64,000 bases of DNA from Paraburkholderia nodosa (GTDB taxonomy: Bacteria > Pseudomonadota > Gammaproteobacteria > Burkholderiales > Burkholderiaceae), in assembly GCF_001718195.1 (NCBI RefSeq), contig NZ_MCNV01000022.1, positions 1-64,000 on the forward strand, given 5' to 3'. Below, in pieces: positions 24,152 to 32,450 of this stretch. A program made the translations under genes and the position numbers. Each line of letters opens with the position of its first letter. Within the stretch, counting starts at the first letter, position 1. Below the pieces are notes generated by a model. It saw only the letters and a program-made list of their open reading frames with translations, did no database searches and was not told the DNA's origin.

Positions 24152-24811
24152 GTGCTGGGTCGCAACCCCATCCGTCGGCGTGGCGTGACCATGGTTTGTC
24201 TCAAACCCCACGCAAGCGCAATCGCAATGTTTGCCTGCACTGCCATTGCAGCTGTCGGGGTCAGCGCCGCTCCTGTCGACACGTCCGCACCGCTGGCACA
24301 GTATCGGCTCGATCCGGCCCGTTCCGGTGTGACATTCGACGTCGCGAACGCCTGGCACTCGAATCTCACGATGCGCTTTAGCCGCGTAGGTGCCGAGCTC
24401 GATGGATTCCAGGGCGCGGCTTCGGGCCGCGTGGTGGTGACGATCGACGCGACAAGCCTCGAAGCGAACGCGCCGTTTGTCACCCGAATCGTCGAAAGCG
24501 GCGGCATGCTCGACGTGGCGCATTATCCGGCCATTCGCTTCGTCAGCACCCGCCTTGTCCGGATCGGTCCGTTCAATGGCCTGTTGACAGGGGATCTGAC
24601 GATCCGCACGACGACTCGCCCCGTCACGCTCGATGTCACCTTCGACACAGCTCCGGACGATCCACCGGGCGCTCCCGAGACGCTGGCCTTCTCCGCCGAC
24701 GGCCATTTCAGCCGGGCAGCGTTCGGTCTGACGAAATGGTCCTCGGCAGTCGGGGATGACGTGCACATGAGAATCCGTGCCGAATTTGTCAGGGAACGTG
24801 CCGATCCGTGA
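24152..24811 (+). CDS. YceI-family periplasmic protein
   Basis: This 219-residue protein with a GTG start has a signal peptide with basic n-region (RNPIRRR), a hydrophobic core AIAMFACTAIAAVGVSAA and a cut near residue 40. The mature part is a YceI lipocalin-like barrel that binds isoprenoids: YRLDPARSGVTFDVANAW, SRVGAELDGFQGAASG, FNGLLTGDLTIRTTTRPVTL and FGLTKWSSAVGDDVHMRI. YceI proteins often sit next to cytochrome b561 genes and may carry a quinone-like molecule, so the divergent cytochrome b gene is a meaningful neighbour. The final residues are polar. Confidence 0.88.
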   Translation: MLGRNPIRRRGVTMVCLKPHASAIAMFACTAIAAVGVSAAPVDTSAPLAQYRLDPARSGVTFDVANAWHSNLTMRFSRVGAELDGFQGAASGRVVVTIDATSLEANAPFVTRIVESGGMLDVAHYPAIRFVSTRLVRIGPFNGLLTGDLTIRTTTRPVTLDVTFDTAPDDPPGAPETLAFSADGHFSRAAFGLTKWSSAVGDDVHMRIRAEFVRERADP

Positions 24812-24870
24812 ATCGGCGGTCTGCTTCCGGTTCGAACAGAGACCTATCCCGGGAATCTGCCAGGAGCCAT

Positions 24871-24905
24871 AAAAAAACCGCACCCGGCAACTACGCCGGA
24901 CGCGG
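24871..24905 (-). terminator. Intrinsic terminator of the aspartate operon
   Basis: On the minus strand a hairpin at 24905-24878 (CCGC/GCGG outer pairs and CCGGC/GCCGG inner pairs with a 2x2 internal loop) is followed by seven T residues (24877-24871). It lies 50 bp past the aspD stop. Confidence 0.75.
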
Positions 24906-24955
24906 CCCGGACTGCAAACGTATGGGGACTCGAGGTGGCCAGGCGCCGCCTGCGC

Positions 24956-26617
24956 TTACTTCTTCACGGCAGTCGGATCGAGGTTCTTGCCGGTGGCCTC
25001 GTTATAGCGCTGCACGTATTCCTCGGTGAGCTTGCGCACCGCGCGGCCGATCTTGCGATAGTCCGACTCGTTGAGGTTCGCGAGCGACACGCGCCCCGAA
25101 GGATGCGGCGTGCCGAAACCCTTGCCCGGCAGCAGCACCACGCGCGCTTCCTCCGCGAGACGGAACAGCAACTCGTTGGGCTTGACCTGCTTGAGCAGCC
25201 AGTCGACGAATTCGCGCCCAAAGCGCTTCTCGCCCATGTATTCCATGTCGAGGATCGTGTAGTAGTCGACCTGGTTCGGATCGCCCTCGCCGTAGGGCAC
25301 GCCCATTTCCTCGAAGAGCGCGCGCTTGCGGTTGCGAATGAGGCGCTTGAGCGCGTTCTTGTACGCGTCGGGCGTGTCCATGAGCGAGAACAGCGAGAAC
25401 AGCACCATCTGCACCTGCTGCGGCGTCGAAAGACCGGCCGTGTGGTTCAGCGCGACAGTACGGCTGTCGGCCACCAGACGGTCGATGAACTTGAGCTTGT
25501 CCGGCTCGGTGGTGATCGATTCGTAGCGCTTGTGCAGTTCCTTCTTCTCGTCCTTCGGCAGCTTTGCGAGCGTGTGGTCGAGCACGTTGTCGCGGTGCGT
25601 GGCGATCGCACCCAGACGCCAGCCGGTCGCGCCGAAGTACTTCGAATACGAGTACACGAGAATCGTGTTCTTCGGCGCGAGCGCGAAGAGCGAGACGAAG
25701 TTGTCGGCGAAGGTGCCGTACACGTCGTCGGTCAGGATGATGAGGTCCGGACGCTCCTTCACGATCTCGGCGATGTACTCGAGGCTCGCGTCATCGATCT
25801 TTACCGAAGGCGGGTTACTCGGGTTCACAAGGAAGAACGCCTTGACCTTCGGATCGCGCAGCTTGTCGAGCTCCTTCTTCGAGTACTGCCAGTTGTTTTC
25901 CACCGTGGCGTTCAGATGCACCACGTTGAGCTGGTAATCGTTGAGTTCCGGAATCTCGATGTACGGCGTGAAAATCGGCATGCCGAGTGCGATGGTGTCG
26001 CCGGCCTTGATCAGGAAGTTCTCGCGCATCGTGTTGAAGATGTACGTCATGGCCGCCGTGCCGCCTTCTACCGCGAACACGTCGAACTCGCCGACGAACG
26101 GATGCTTGCCGATCATCTCGCGGCGCAGATACTGCCCGACGATGATCTCCGAAAGCTTGAGCATGCGGTCCGGCACCGGGTAATTGCAGGCGAGAATGCC
26201 TTCGCACATCTCATAGAGAAAGTCGCCCGCCGAGAGCCCCAGCTGATCGCGCACGTACGACACCGCGCCCGCGAGGAACCTGATGCCGGGCTGCCCCTTG
26301 TTCTCGCGCACGAACAGGTCGAAGCGCTCGACGATGCCGTCACGCTGCGGGAAGCCGCCCACGCCCTCGGGCATGTAGGCAAACGAGCGCTCGGACTCCC
26401 GCATGGCAAAGAGGCCGAGTTGCCAGAAGCCGTGACGCGGAATCGTGGCGAGGAAGTTGGGGTTGCCGCGGCCCGCGTTGAGCATCGCGAGATTGGCCGG
26501 GCGCGCGGTCGCGCCGCCGCCGGCCGCCTTGATGAGTTCGTCCTTCAGCTCGAACGGGCTCAGTGCATCGAGACCCGACTTTTCTTTCGCGCCGTTACCC
26601 TTCGCTTTCGTTGCCAT
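24956..26617 (-). CDS. aspD: Bifunctional aspartate aminotransferase / aspartate 4-decarboxylase
   Basis: This 553-residue fold-type I PLP enzyme matches the long AspD group, which removes the beta-carboxylate of L-aspartate to give L-alanine and CO2, with side aminotransferase activity. Active-site features are NPSNPP (N268), TDDVY (298-300 region), the PLP lysine K326 in SYSKYFGATGWRLG, and R334. The length (about 530-550) separates it from ordinary 400-residue aspartate aminotransferases. GGAGA nine bases before the ATG supports the 26617 start. It is the last gene after two AspT-type antiporters (gap 71 bp), which makes the decarboxylase call strong. Confidence 0.92.
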   Translation of the reverse strand: MATKAKGNGAKEKSGLDALSPFELKDELIKAAGGGATARPANLAMLNAGRGNPNFLATIPRHGFWQLGLFAMRESERSFAYMPEGVGGFPQRDGIVERFDLFVRENKGQPGIRFLAGAVSYVRDQLGLSAGDFLYEMCEGILACNYPVPDRMLKLSEIIVGQYLRREMIGKHPFVGEFDVFAVEGGTAAMTYIFNTMRENFLIKAGDTIALGMPIFTPYIEIPELNDYQLNVVHLNATVENNWQYSKKELDKLRDPKVKAFFLVNPSNPPSVKIDDASLEYIAEIVKERPDLIILTDDVYGTFADNFVSLFALAPKNTILVYSYSKYFGATGWRLGAIATHRDNVLDHTLAKLPKDEKKELHKRYESITTEPDKLKFIDRLVADSRTVALNHTAGLSTPQQVQMVLFSLFSLMDTPDAYKNALKRLIRNRKRALFEEMGVPYGEGDPNQVDYYTILDMEYMGEKRFGREFVDWLLKQVKPNELLFRLAEEARVVLLPGKGFGTPHPSGRVSLANLNESDYRKIGRAVRKLTEEYVQRYNEATGKNLDPTAVKK

Positions 26618-26688
26618 GGTGTTCTCCATTGGAAGACGTTGCGTGTGCCGCGCGCTTTTTTCCTCGCGCAGCACACGTTGAGTGCATG

Positions 26689-28374
26689 TCATGCAAGACC
26701 GACCACGAGCGGCCCGAGCAGCGTGAGCAGCACGTTCGCGATCGCATAGGTAATGGCGAACGGCACGGTGGGGACCGCGCTTTCCGCCTTGTCGAGAATG
26801 CCGCCGAACGCCGGGTTCGCACTGCGCGCGCCGGACAGCGCGCCCGCCAGAATGGCCGCGTTGTTGTACTTGAGCACGTAGCGGCCAAACAGCATCGTGA
26901 GGAAGAGCGGTACCAGCGTCACCACCACGCCTAGCAGGAAGATCGTGATGCCGCTCTGCTTGACCGTCACAACGGCCTGCAGGCCCGAGTTCAGGCCGAC
27001 CACCGCGACGAACGCCGCAAGCCCGAAGTCCTTGAGCAGCTGCGAAGCCGCGGGCGGCATCACGCCGTACATGGGGTGCTTGCCGCGCATCCAGCCGAAC
27101 ACGAGACCCGCGAGCAGGCAGCCGCCACCGGAGCCGAGCGTGAGCGGAATGCCGGCCACGTTCACGACGATCAGGCCCACCAGCAGGCCGAGCACGAGGC
27201 CCACGCCCATGTAGATGAAGTCGGTCTTGTTGCTGTACGCGAGTTCGTAGCCGGCGGCCTGCACGGCGCGTTTCGTATCCGTTGCGGTGCCATAGATCGT
27301 CACCACGTCGCCGTGCTCGAGCTTCGTTTCGGGCAGGAGCGGCACGGGCTGGCCAACACGTTCGATCTTCTCGATGTACACACCGTGACGCAGATCGCGG
27401 TCCACGTTCTTGCGCACTTCGGCAATCGTCGTGTGGTTCATGCCCTTGCGCGTGAAGACGAGCTGGCGCGTTTGCATCACGAGGCTCATGCCGCCCGAGT
27501 CCGGCACTTCCGGCCCGATCAGCGCGCCCACTTCGACCATCTGCTCGCGACGGCCCACGACCAGCACGACGTCGTCGCGGCTCAGCACGAAGTCGGGGGT
27601 GGCGTCGAGCACCTTGCCGGCGCGGCGAATCTTCTCGACCGCGACGAAATCGCTCTCGGCCAGCTCGATCTGCTTGACGGTCTTGCCCGCGGCTTTCTCG
27701 ACACGGAACACGCGCCCGAACAACTCGGGCAGCGCCGTGATCTGGCCCGGCCCCGCAGCGGCGTTGCCGCCCGACATCTCGCGCTCGGCGTCCGCGGAGG
27801 CGTCCTTGAGGCTGCGGCCCATGAACTTCGGCAGGATGTTCACGCAGACGATGATCGCGCCGAGCGAGCCGAACACGTAGGTGACGGCGTAGCCGATCGC
27901 GACGTCGGCCTGCATGGCCTTCACCTGGTCGGGCGGCAAGCCCAGGCGCGCGATCGCGTCGCCGGCCGTGCCGATGATGGCCGACTGCGTCATGCCGCCC
28001 GCCGCGAGACCGGCGGCAAGGCCCTTGTTGAGGTGAAAGAGCTTCGCGCAAACCAGCACGGTGGCGAGACCCGCCACCGCCATGAACACGGCCATGGCGA
28101 TTTCGCGCAGCGTCTTGCGGTTGAGCGAGTTGAAGAAGCCGGGGCCCGAGTCGTAGCCCACGGCGTAGATGAAGACGGCGAACATCACCGCCTTCACGCC
28201 GTTGTCGACGGTCACGCCCACCTGGCTCACGACGACGGCGGCGAGCAGCGAGCCGCCCACGCCGCCTAACTGGAACTTGCCGAAATTGATCTGACCGATC
28301 CAGTAGCCAACGGCCAGAGAAAGAAATAGCGCGATTTCCGGGGATTTGTGAAAGATGTCATGTAGCCATTCCAT
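26689..28374 (-). CDS. aspT: Aspartate-alanine antiporter, AspT family (copy 1)
   Basis: This 561-residue membrane protein has two AspT/YidE/YbjL repeats (about five helices each, residues 1-165 and 395-561) flanking two TrkA-C (RCK_C) domains in the cytosol, the layout of AspT. Typical sequences are ALFLSLAVGYWIGQINFG, AGLAAGGMTQSAIIGTAGDA and, in the second half, LGSGGGCLLAGLVFGWMRG. AspT exchanges external aspartate for internal alanine; with AspD the cycle consumes a cytosolic proton and yields proton-motive force. It sits between the paralogous gene (98 bp upstream) and aspD (71 bp downstream) in one operon. Confidence 0.92.
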   Translation of the reverse strand: MEWLHDIFHKSPEIALFLSLAVGYWIGQINFGKFQLGGVGGSLLAAVVVSQVGVTVDNGVKAVMFAVFIYAVGYDSGPGFFNSLNRKTLREIAMAVFMAVAGLATVLVCAKLFHLNKGLAAGLAAGGMTQSAIIGTAGDAIARLGLPPDQVKAMQADVAIGYAVTYVFGSLGAIIVCVNILPKFMGRSLKDASADAEREMSGGNAAAGPGQITALPELFGRVFRVEKAAGKTVKQIELAESDFVAVEKIRRAGKVLDATPDFVLSRDDVVLVVGRREQMVEVGALIGPEVPDSGGMSLVMQTRQLVFTRKGMNHTTIAEVRKNVDRDLRHGVYIEKIERVGQPVPLLPETKLEHGDVVTIYGTATDTKRAVQAAGYELAYSNKTDFIYMGVGLVLGLLVGLIVVNVAGIPLTLGSGGGCLLAGLVFGWMRGKHPMYGVMPPAASQLLKDFGLAAFVAVVGLNSGLQAVVTVKQSGITIFLLGVVVTLVPLFLTMLFGRYVLKYNNAAILAGALSGARSANPAFGGILDKAESAVPTVPFAITYAIANVLLTLLGPLVVGLA

Positions 28375-28472
28375 CGTGTCCTCGCTTTGAGAAAGAACCC
28401 CCTTGCTGCTGGGGATGGCCGGCAATGAGACACCGCCGGCCAGATCGAGCCGAAAACACCAGCCAGGATGCG

Positions 28473-30155
28473 TCAGCCAAACTTCGCCGCGAGCCCTACC
28501 ACCACGGGGCCCATGAGCGGCAAGAGGATGTTCGACAGCGCGTAGGTGATCGTGTAGCCGATCACGGGAGTCGAGTTGCCGGCTACGCCGACGAGCGCAC
28601 TGATCGCCGGCGTGCTGCACTGCTGGCCGGCGATGGCGCCGAGCAGCATCGGCGCTTCGAGCTTGAGGAACATGTGCCCGATCCACAGTGCGAGGAGCCC
28701 GGGAATGAGCACCATCAGAATGCCTGCGAGCGGCAGCGCGAGACCATACTCGCGCACGAGCTTGATGGCGTCGGGGCCGGCGGAAAGCCCGACGGCCGCG
28801 ATGAAGGTGGCAAGACCAAAGTCCTTGAGCACCTGCGCGGCGGCCGAGGGCAGCGAGCCTACCAGGGGGTAACGTGAGCGCAGCCAGCCGAAGAACAGAC
28901 CCGAGAGCAGGCATCCGCCGCCCGTGCCGAGCACCAGCGTGACGCCGCCCACGTTCACGCCGAAACGCCCGATCATCATGCCGACCAGCACGCCGAGGCC
29001 CAGATAGACGAAGTCGGTCTTCTGGGTCTGCTGGATCACGTAGCCCAGACGCTTCGCGCCGCGCGCGACGTCGCTGGGCGTGCCGACCAGCGTCAGCACG
29101 TCGCCGCGATGCACGACCATGCCGGGCAAGGCGGGCACCGTGTTGTCGAGCCGCGTGATCGCGCCGACGTAGATGCCGCGGCCCGCTTGCGGCGCGGCGC
29201 GCTCGCGCATTTGCGCGAGCGTGAGGCCGCTGACGTCGCGCTGCGTAACCATCACGTCCACGCGTTTCGCGAGCAGCTTGAACAAGCCCTCGCCCGGCAT
29301 CTCTTCGCCGAGACTGCCTGCTGCTTCGATCACGGCTTCGCGGCGCCCGGCGATCAGCACGATGTCACCCGGCTGCAGCACGGACTGCGCATTGGCGTCC
29401 AGTTGGCGTCCATCGCGCAGCACGTACTCGATCGTGACGTTGTTGCCAAAACGCGCCTCGAAGGCGGCGACTGCGGCGCCGGCTGCGGGACCCACCTTGA
29501 ACGCGCGACCTTCGAGCGGCGCGAGCGCGAGCCGCTGTCCTTCGTCGAGCGCGCCGTCGCCGCTGAGCTTGCGATACAGGCGCGCGGCCTCCTCCCGCAG
29601 GTTCACGCGCAGGATCAGCGGGGCAATCTGGCTGGTGAAGAGCACGATGGTGATGAGGCCAAAGAGGTAGCTCACGCTGTATGCGGTCACGATATGCGCC
29701 TGCAGCGTGCTCACCTGGGCGTCGGTCAGGCCGAGCCGCGTGATCGCCTCGGAAGCCGTGCCGATCACGGCCGATTCGGTCGCCGCGCCCGCGAGCAGGC
29801 CCGCCGCTGTGCCCGCATCGAGCTTCATCACGACGACCGCGATCATGACGAGCGCCATGACCGAGACGATCTCGACGATCGAGAGCAGTCCGTAGCGCCA
29901 GCCGCGCCCGACGTTCGCGAAGAACTGCGGACCGCCCGTGAAGCCGAGCGCGAAGATGAAGAGTGCGAAGGCGACGTTCTTGAGGTCCGGCGAGATGCGC
30001 GCGCCGGTTTGCCCGAGCACGAGCGCGACGATCAGCGTGCCACACACGCCTCCGAGGGAGATCGGACCGAAGCGGATCGAACCAATCAGATAACCGAGCG
30101 CGAGGCTCACGAACAGGGCAATCTCGGGTTGCGACTTCAGCAATTCGACGATCAT
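28473..30155 (-). CDS. Aspartate-alanine antiporter, AspT family (copy 2)
   Basis: This 560-residue paralogue of the next gene has the same order: N-terminal AspT repeat (ALFVSLALGYLIGSIRFG, LAGAATESAVIGTASEA), two TrkA-C domains, then a C-terminal repeat (LGTGGGCLLSGLFFGWLRS). It is clearly diverged from copy 1, for example TESAVIG against TQSAIIG at the likely transport site. This suggests different substrate preference or a heterodimer, not recent duplication. It is the first gene of the aspT-aspT-aspD operon and divergent from a LysR gene across 588 bp. Other dicarboxylate/amino-acid exchange is possible. Confidence 0.88.
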   Translation of the reverse strand: MIVELLKSQPEIALFVSLALGYLIGSIRFGPISLGGVCGTLIVALVLGQTGARISPDLKNVAFALFIFALGFTGGPQFFANVGRGWRYGLLSIVEIVSVMALVMIAVVVMKLDAGTAAGLLAGAATESAVIGTASEAITRLGLTDAQVSTLQAHIVTAYSVSYLFGLITIVLFTSQIAPLILRVNLREEAARLYRKLSGDGALDEGQRLALAPLEGRAFKVGPAAGAAVAAFEARFGNNVTIEYVLRDGRQLDANAQSVLQPGDIVLIAGRREAVIEAAGSLGEEMPGEGLFKLLAKRVDVMVTQRDVSGLTLAQMRERAAPQAGRGIYVGAITRLDNTVPALPGMVVHRGDVLTLVGTPSDVARGAKRLGYVIQQTQKTDFVYLGLGVLVGMMIGRFGVNVGGVTLVLGTGGGCLLSGLFFGWLRSRYPLVGSLPSAAAQVLKDFGLATFIAAVGLSAGPDAIKLVREYGLALPLAGILMVLIPGLLALWIGHMFLKLEAPMLLGAIAGQQCSTPAISALVGVAGNSTPVIGYTITYALSNILLPLMGPVVVGLAAKFG

Positions 30156-30743
30156 GTCTGGTCTGCCGATTTACGTTTTAGTTAGCCCGAAAGCGTGCTC
30201 AAAAAACGAGCGGTAATGCACATTAAATAACATGCAGCGCTAATTCCCGGTCGTTATTTTCCCTCACGCACAACAATTCATTCACACAGAAAAAGCGTCA
30301 ACGCGCGCTTAATTCCGGCTCGTAAATGACGGGAAATTCACCGACCGCAATGACTCACAATTCGCCAGAGGCAAAGGGCGTCTCGCCTGGAATCTGGCGG
30401 TTCTGACAGACATCCGCTGCTTGCGTGAATTACGCAGACACGTTATCCGCAATGCACAATATTTAGATAGTGACAAAAACGCACAGCGCATTCCTCACTC
30501 AATACATGCCGACTGCGTATTGGATCTTTTACAAGTAAGAAATGCTGTCGCGTGTTGAGATAGATATTGTAATTCTCACGGACTGTCAATATTATTTTTG
30601 TTAGATTCCCGCGGTCGTCCATCGCAGTAGTTCATTCGAGGCACATTGACCAGAACAACGCGACACATCGCTTCGTTCCTCAACTTCACCAGCAGTTGCG
30701 GTGTCCCTCAACCGGTCCATGCATCGAGCATACGAGGCTACAC
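30156..30743. other. 588-bp AT-rich divergent regulatory region, asp operon / lysR
   Basis: No gene is supported. The region is markedly AT-richer than the rest of the window, especially 30440-30615. It contains overlapping divergent promoter candidates at 30561-30595, which would leave an unusually long leader of about 400 nt before the first aspT and about 140 nt before lysR. A 60-codon minus-strand frame at 30309-30491 inside the leader is not convincing as a gene. Confidence 0.5.
30561..30595. promoter_or_regulatory. Overlapping divergent sigma-70-like promoters
   Basis: Minus strand: TTGACA (30589-30584) and TATCTA (30566-30561) with a 17-bp spacer, reading toward aspT. Plus strand: TTGTAA (30567-30572) and TATTAT (30590-30595), also 17 bp apart, reading toward lysR. 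The two promoters occupy the same 35 bp, so polymerase can serve only one at a time, a common layout for LysR-controlled operons. Confidence 0.55.
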
Positions 30744-31706
30744 ATGAACCAGATACATGCCATGCGCGTCTTCGTCAGGGTGGCGGAAACCGGGAGCTTT
30801 CGTCGCGCCGCGCAGCAGCTCGACGTCTCCAACGCGCTCGTCACGCGCTCCGTCGCGATGCTCGAGGCGCACCTGAATGCACGCCTCATCAATCGCACCA
30901 CGCGCAATCTCGCGCTCACCGAGGCGGGTCAGCGCTACCTCGAAGGCTGTCGTTGCGTGCTGGAGGAACTCGATCATCTGGAGCGCTCACTGGCGCACAC
31001 GGAAAGCGAGCCGAGCGGCACGCTGCGCGTGGTGGCCGCCGGCGCGCTCTCGCTTGCAACGCTCACGCCGCTCATCGACGGTTACCGGCGTCTGTATCCA
31101 CGCGTGAACGTGCGCCTCACGCTCGCCGAGCGGCCCGTGGATCTCATGGAAGACGGCTTCGACGTGGGCATCGTCGGCGCCACGCCCGCACGCAACGGCG
31201 AGTGCGTGGAGCGCGCGCTCGGCACCACGACGTTCGTCCCCTGCGCGGCGCCCGCATGGCTCGCCGAGCACGGCGAGCCGCATACGCCCGAGGAGCTCGC
31301 GCAATGCGCGGCGGTCGCGCTGCCTCCCGAGGAGCGCAGCGCGACGTGGCAGTTCGCGAAGCCCGGCGAGCGTGCACAGCAGGTCACGCTGCAGCCCGGC
31401 TACGCCGTCAACAACATGCTGATGGTGCGGCTCGCCGCGCTGGCCGGCATGGGCGTGGCGGTCGTGCCCGCGCCGCTCGTCGCCGACGACTTCACCGCGG
31501 GCACGCTGCGGCGGCTACTGCCCGACTACGACATCGACGATCCCGACGCCCGCATGTCCATCGTCTATCCGAGCCGCCAGTATTTGCCCGCGAAGACGCG
31601 TCGCTTCGTCGACTACACGGTCGAGCATTTCGAGCTTTCGCGTCATGGATCGCCCATGGCGGCGAATTCCAATGGCGCACCGAGCCGGCCGCTGAGCGTG
31701 GCGTGA
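30744..31706 (+). CDS. LysR-family regulator, probable regulator of the asp operon
   Basis: This 320-residue LysR protein has its HTH at residues 1-60 (MRVFVRVAETGSFRRAAQQL, then NALVTRSVAMLEAHLNARLI, NRTTRNLALTEAG) and a substrate domain starting GTLRVVAAGALSLATLTPLI. It resembles the CrgA/DmlR subgroup. It diverges from the aspT-aspT-aspD operon, and the shared promoter region points to it as the operon's regulator, with aspartate or a related amino acid as possible effector (inference). The ATG at 30744 gives the usual HTH position; the TTG-started extension upstream is rejected. Confidence 0.88.
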   Translation: MNQIHAMRVFVRVAETGSFRRAAQQLDVSNALVTRSVAMLEAHLNARLINRTTRNLALTEAGQRYLEGCRCVLEELDHLERSLAHTESEPSGTLRVVAAGALSLATLTPLIDGYRRLYPRVNVRLTLAERPVDLMEDGFDVGIVGATPARNGECVERALGTTTFVPCAAPAWLAEHGEPHTPEELAQCAAVALPPEERSATWQFAKPGERAQQVTLQPGYAVNNMLMVRLAALAGMGVAVVPAPLVADDFTAGTLRRLLPDYDIDDPDARMSIVYPSRQYLPAKTRRFVDYTVEHFELSRHGSPMAANSNGAPSRPLSVA

Positions 31707-31804
31707 GCACACAGCGGGCGGGCGTAGTGTGCTCACCCGATGGTTTGAGAACATGCTGCTTGCAAATGCGCCGTTAGCGAACATGCCGTTCGCGCGACAA
31801 TGCA

Positions 31805-32350
31805 TCAGAGCCGGGGCGAACTGCCGTCGACCGGAACCAGCAGGCCCCCGTCGCCCGCGCCGCACAGTTCGCGCAGCAATGCCGCCTCGCGCTCGTGCAC
31901 TTCCACGGGTAGCCACAATGCCCCCGCCCAGGAGAGGTAGCGCGCGCGATGCTGGCCGTTGCGAAACGCCACTACCCCCTCGTGCGCAAGTCCGAGCCAT
32001 CCGGCCAGCCCCGCCACGCGGCGTTTGCTGATCGTCACGTAGGGCATCTGCGGCACGCGCTCGTTATCCGGATCGAGAAACTCGCGTATGCCGCGAATCT
32101 TGCCGCTATGCCAGTCGTCGACGGGCTTGAGCACGTAGTCGGTGTCGTCGCGGTCGGCACAGAGAAGCAGCTTTTGCAGATCGACGATCACGACGACGTG
32201 GCGCGTGCCGTCGGTCGTGAAGACGCGCTTGAAGCGCACATGGTCATACGCGTCGTGGTCGGGCAACGGGACAGTCCAAAGAGGTCCACAAGCGGGATAC
32301 GGCGAGGAATCCGAAACGGAGGTGATGCTGGACATGGACGTCAATTGCAT
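31805..32350 (-). CDS. Hypothetical protein with ParB-like NGxHR motif
   Basis: This 181-residue soluble protein has no sure family. Residues 128-150 read FRNGQHRARYLSWAGALWLP then VEVHE, which resembles the ParB/sulfiredoxin-fold motif (xNGxHRxxAxxxxGxxxxPVxV). That motif binds nucleotide in ParB, SerK and related enzymes. I recall similar Burkholderia/Ralstonia proteins labelled plasmid fertility inhibition factor, from memory only. The N-terminal 15 residues are low-complexity and the start is uncertain (ATG at 32350 or 32335, neither with a clear ribosome site). It is convergent with lysR and not clearly linked to a neighbour. Confidence 0.6.
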   Translation of the reverse strand: MQLTSMSSITSVSDSSPYPACGPLWTVPLPDHDAYDHVRFKRVFTTDGTRHVVVIVDLQKLLLCADRDDTDYVLKPVDDWHSGKIRGIREFLDPDNERVPQMPYVTISKRRVAGLAGWLGLAHEGVVAFRNGQHRARYLSWAGALWLPVEVHEREAALLRELCGAGDGGLLVPVDGSSPRL

Positions 32351-32450
32351 GCGTTTGGTGGAGACGTAGTTCAGGAAATGAAACCGGCCTAAGCTACGGA
32401 TGAGCCATTAAATTTTTGTGACGAATGCGGGGCGCATCGAGGACTGACAC

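Noticed and set aside
24191..24811. ATG at 24191 as the yceI start
   Set aside because: No Shine-Dalgarno sequence; GGAGGT eight bases before GTG 24152 is much better.
26618..28051. In-frame upstream extension of aspD to about 28051
   Set aside because: It runs through the aspT gene in another frame, is Arg-rich and has no similarity to AspD; GGAGA before 26617 marks the real start.
30309..30491. 60-codon minus-strand frame in the asp leader, possible leader peptide
   Set aside because: Basic, Cys/Arg-rich, with AGGA too close to its ATG; no run of Asp or Ala codons as expected of an attenuator peptide.
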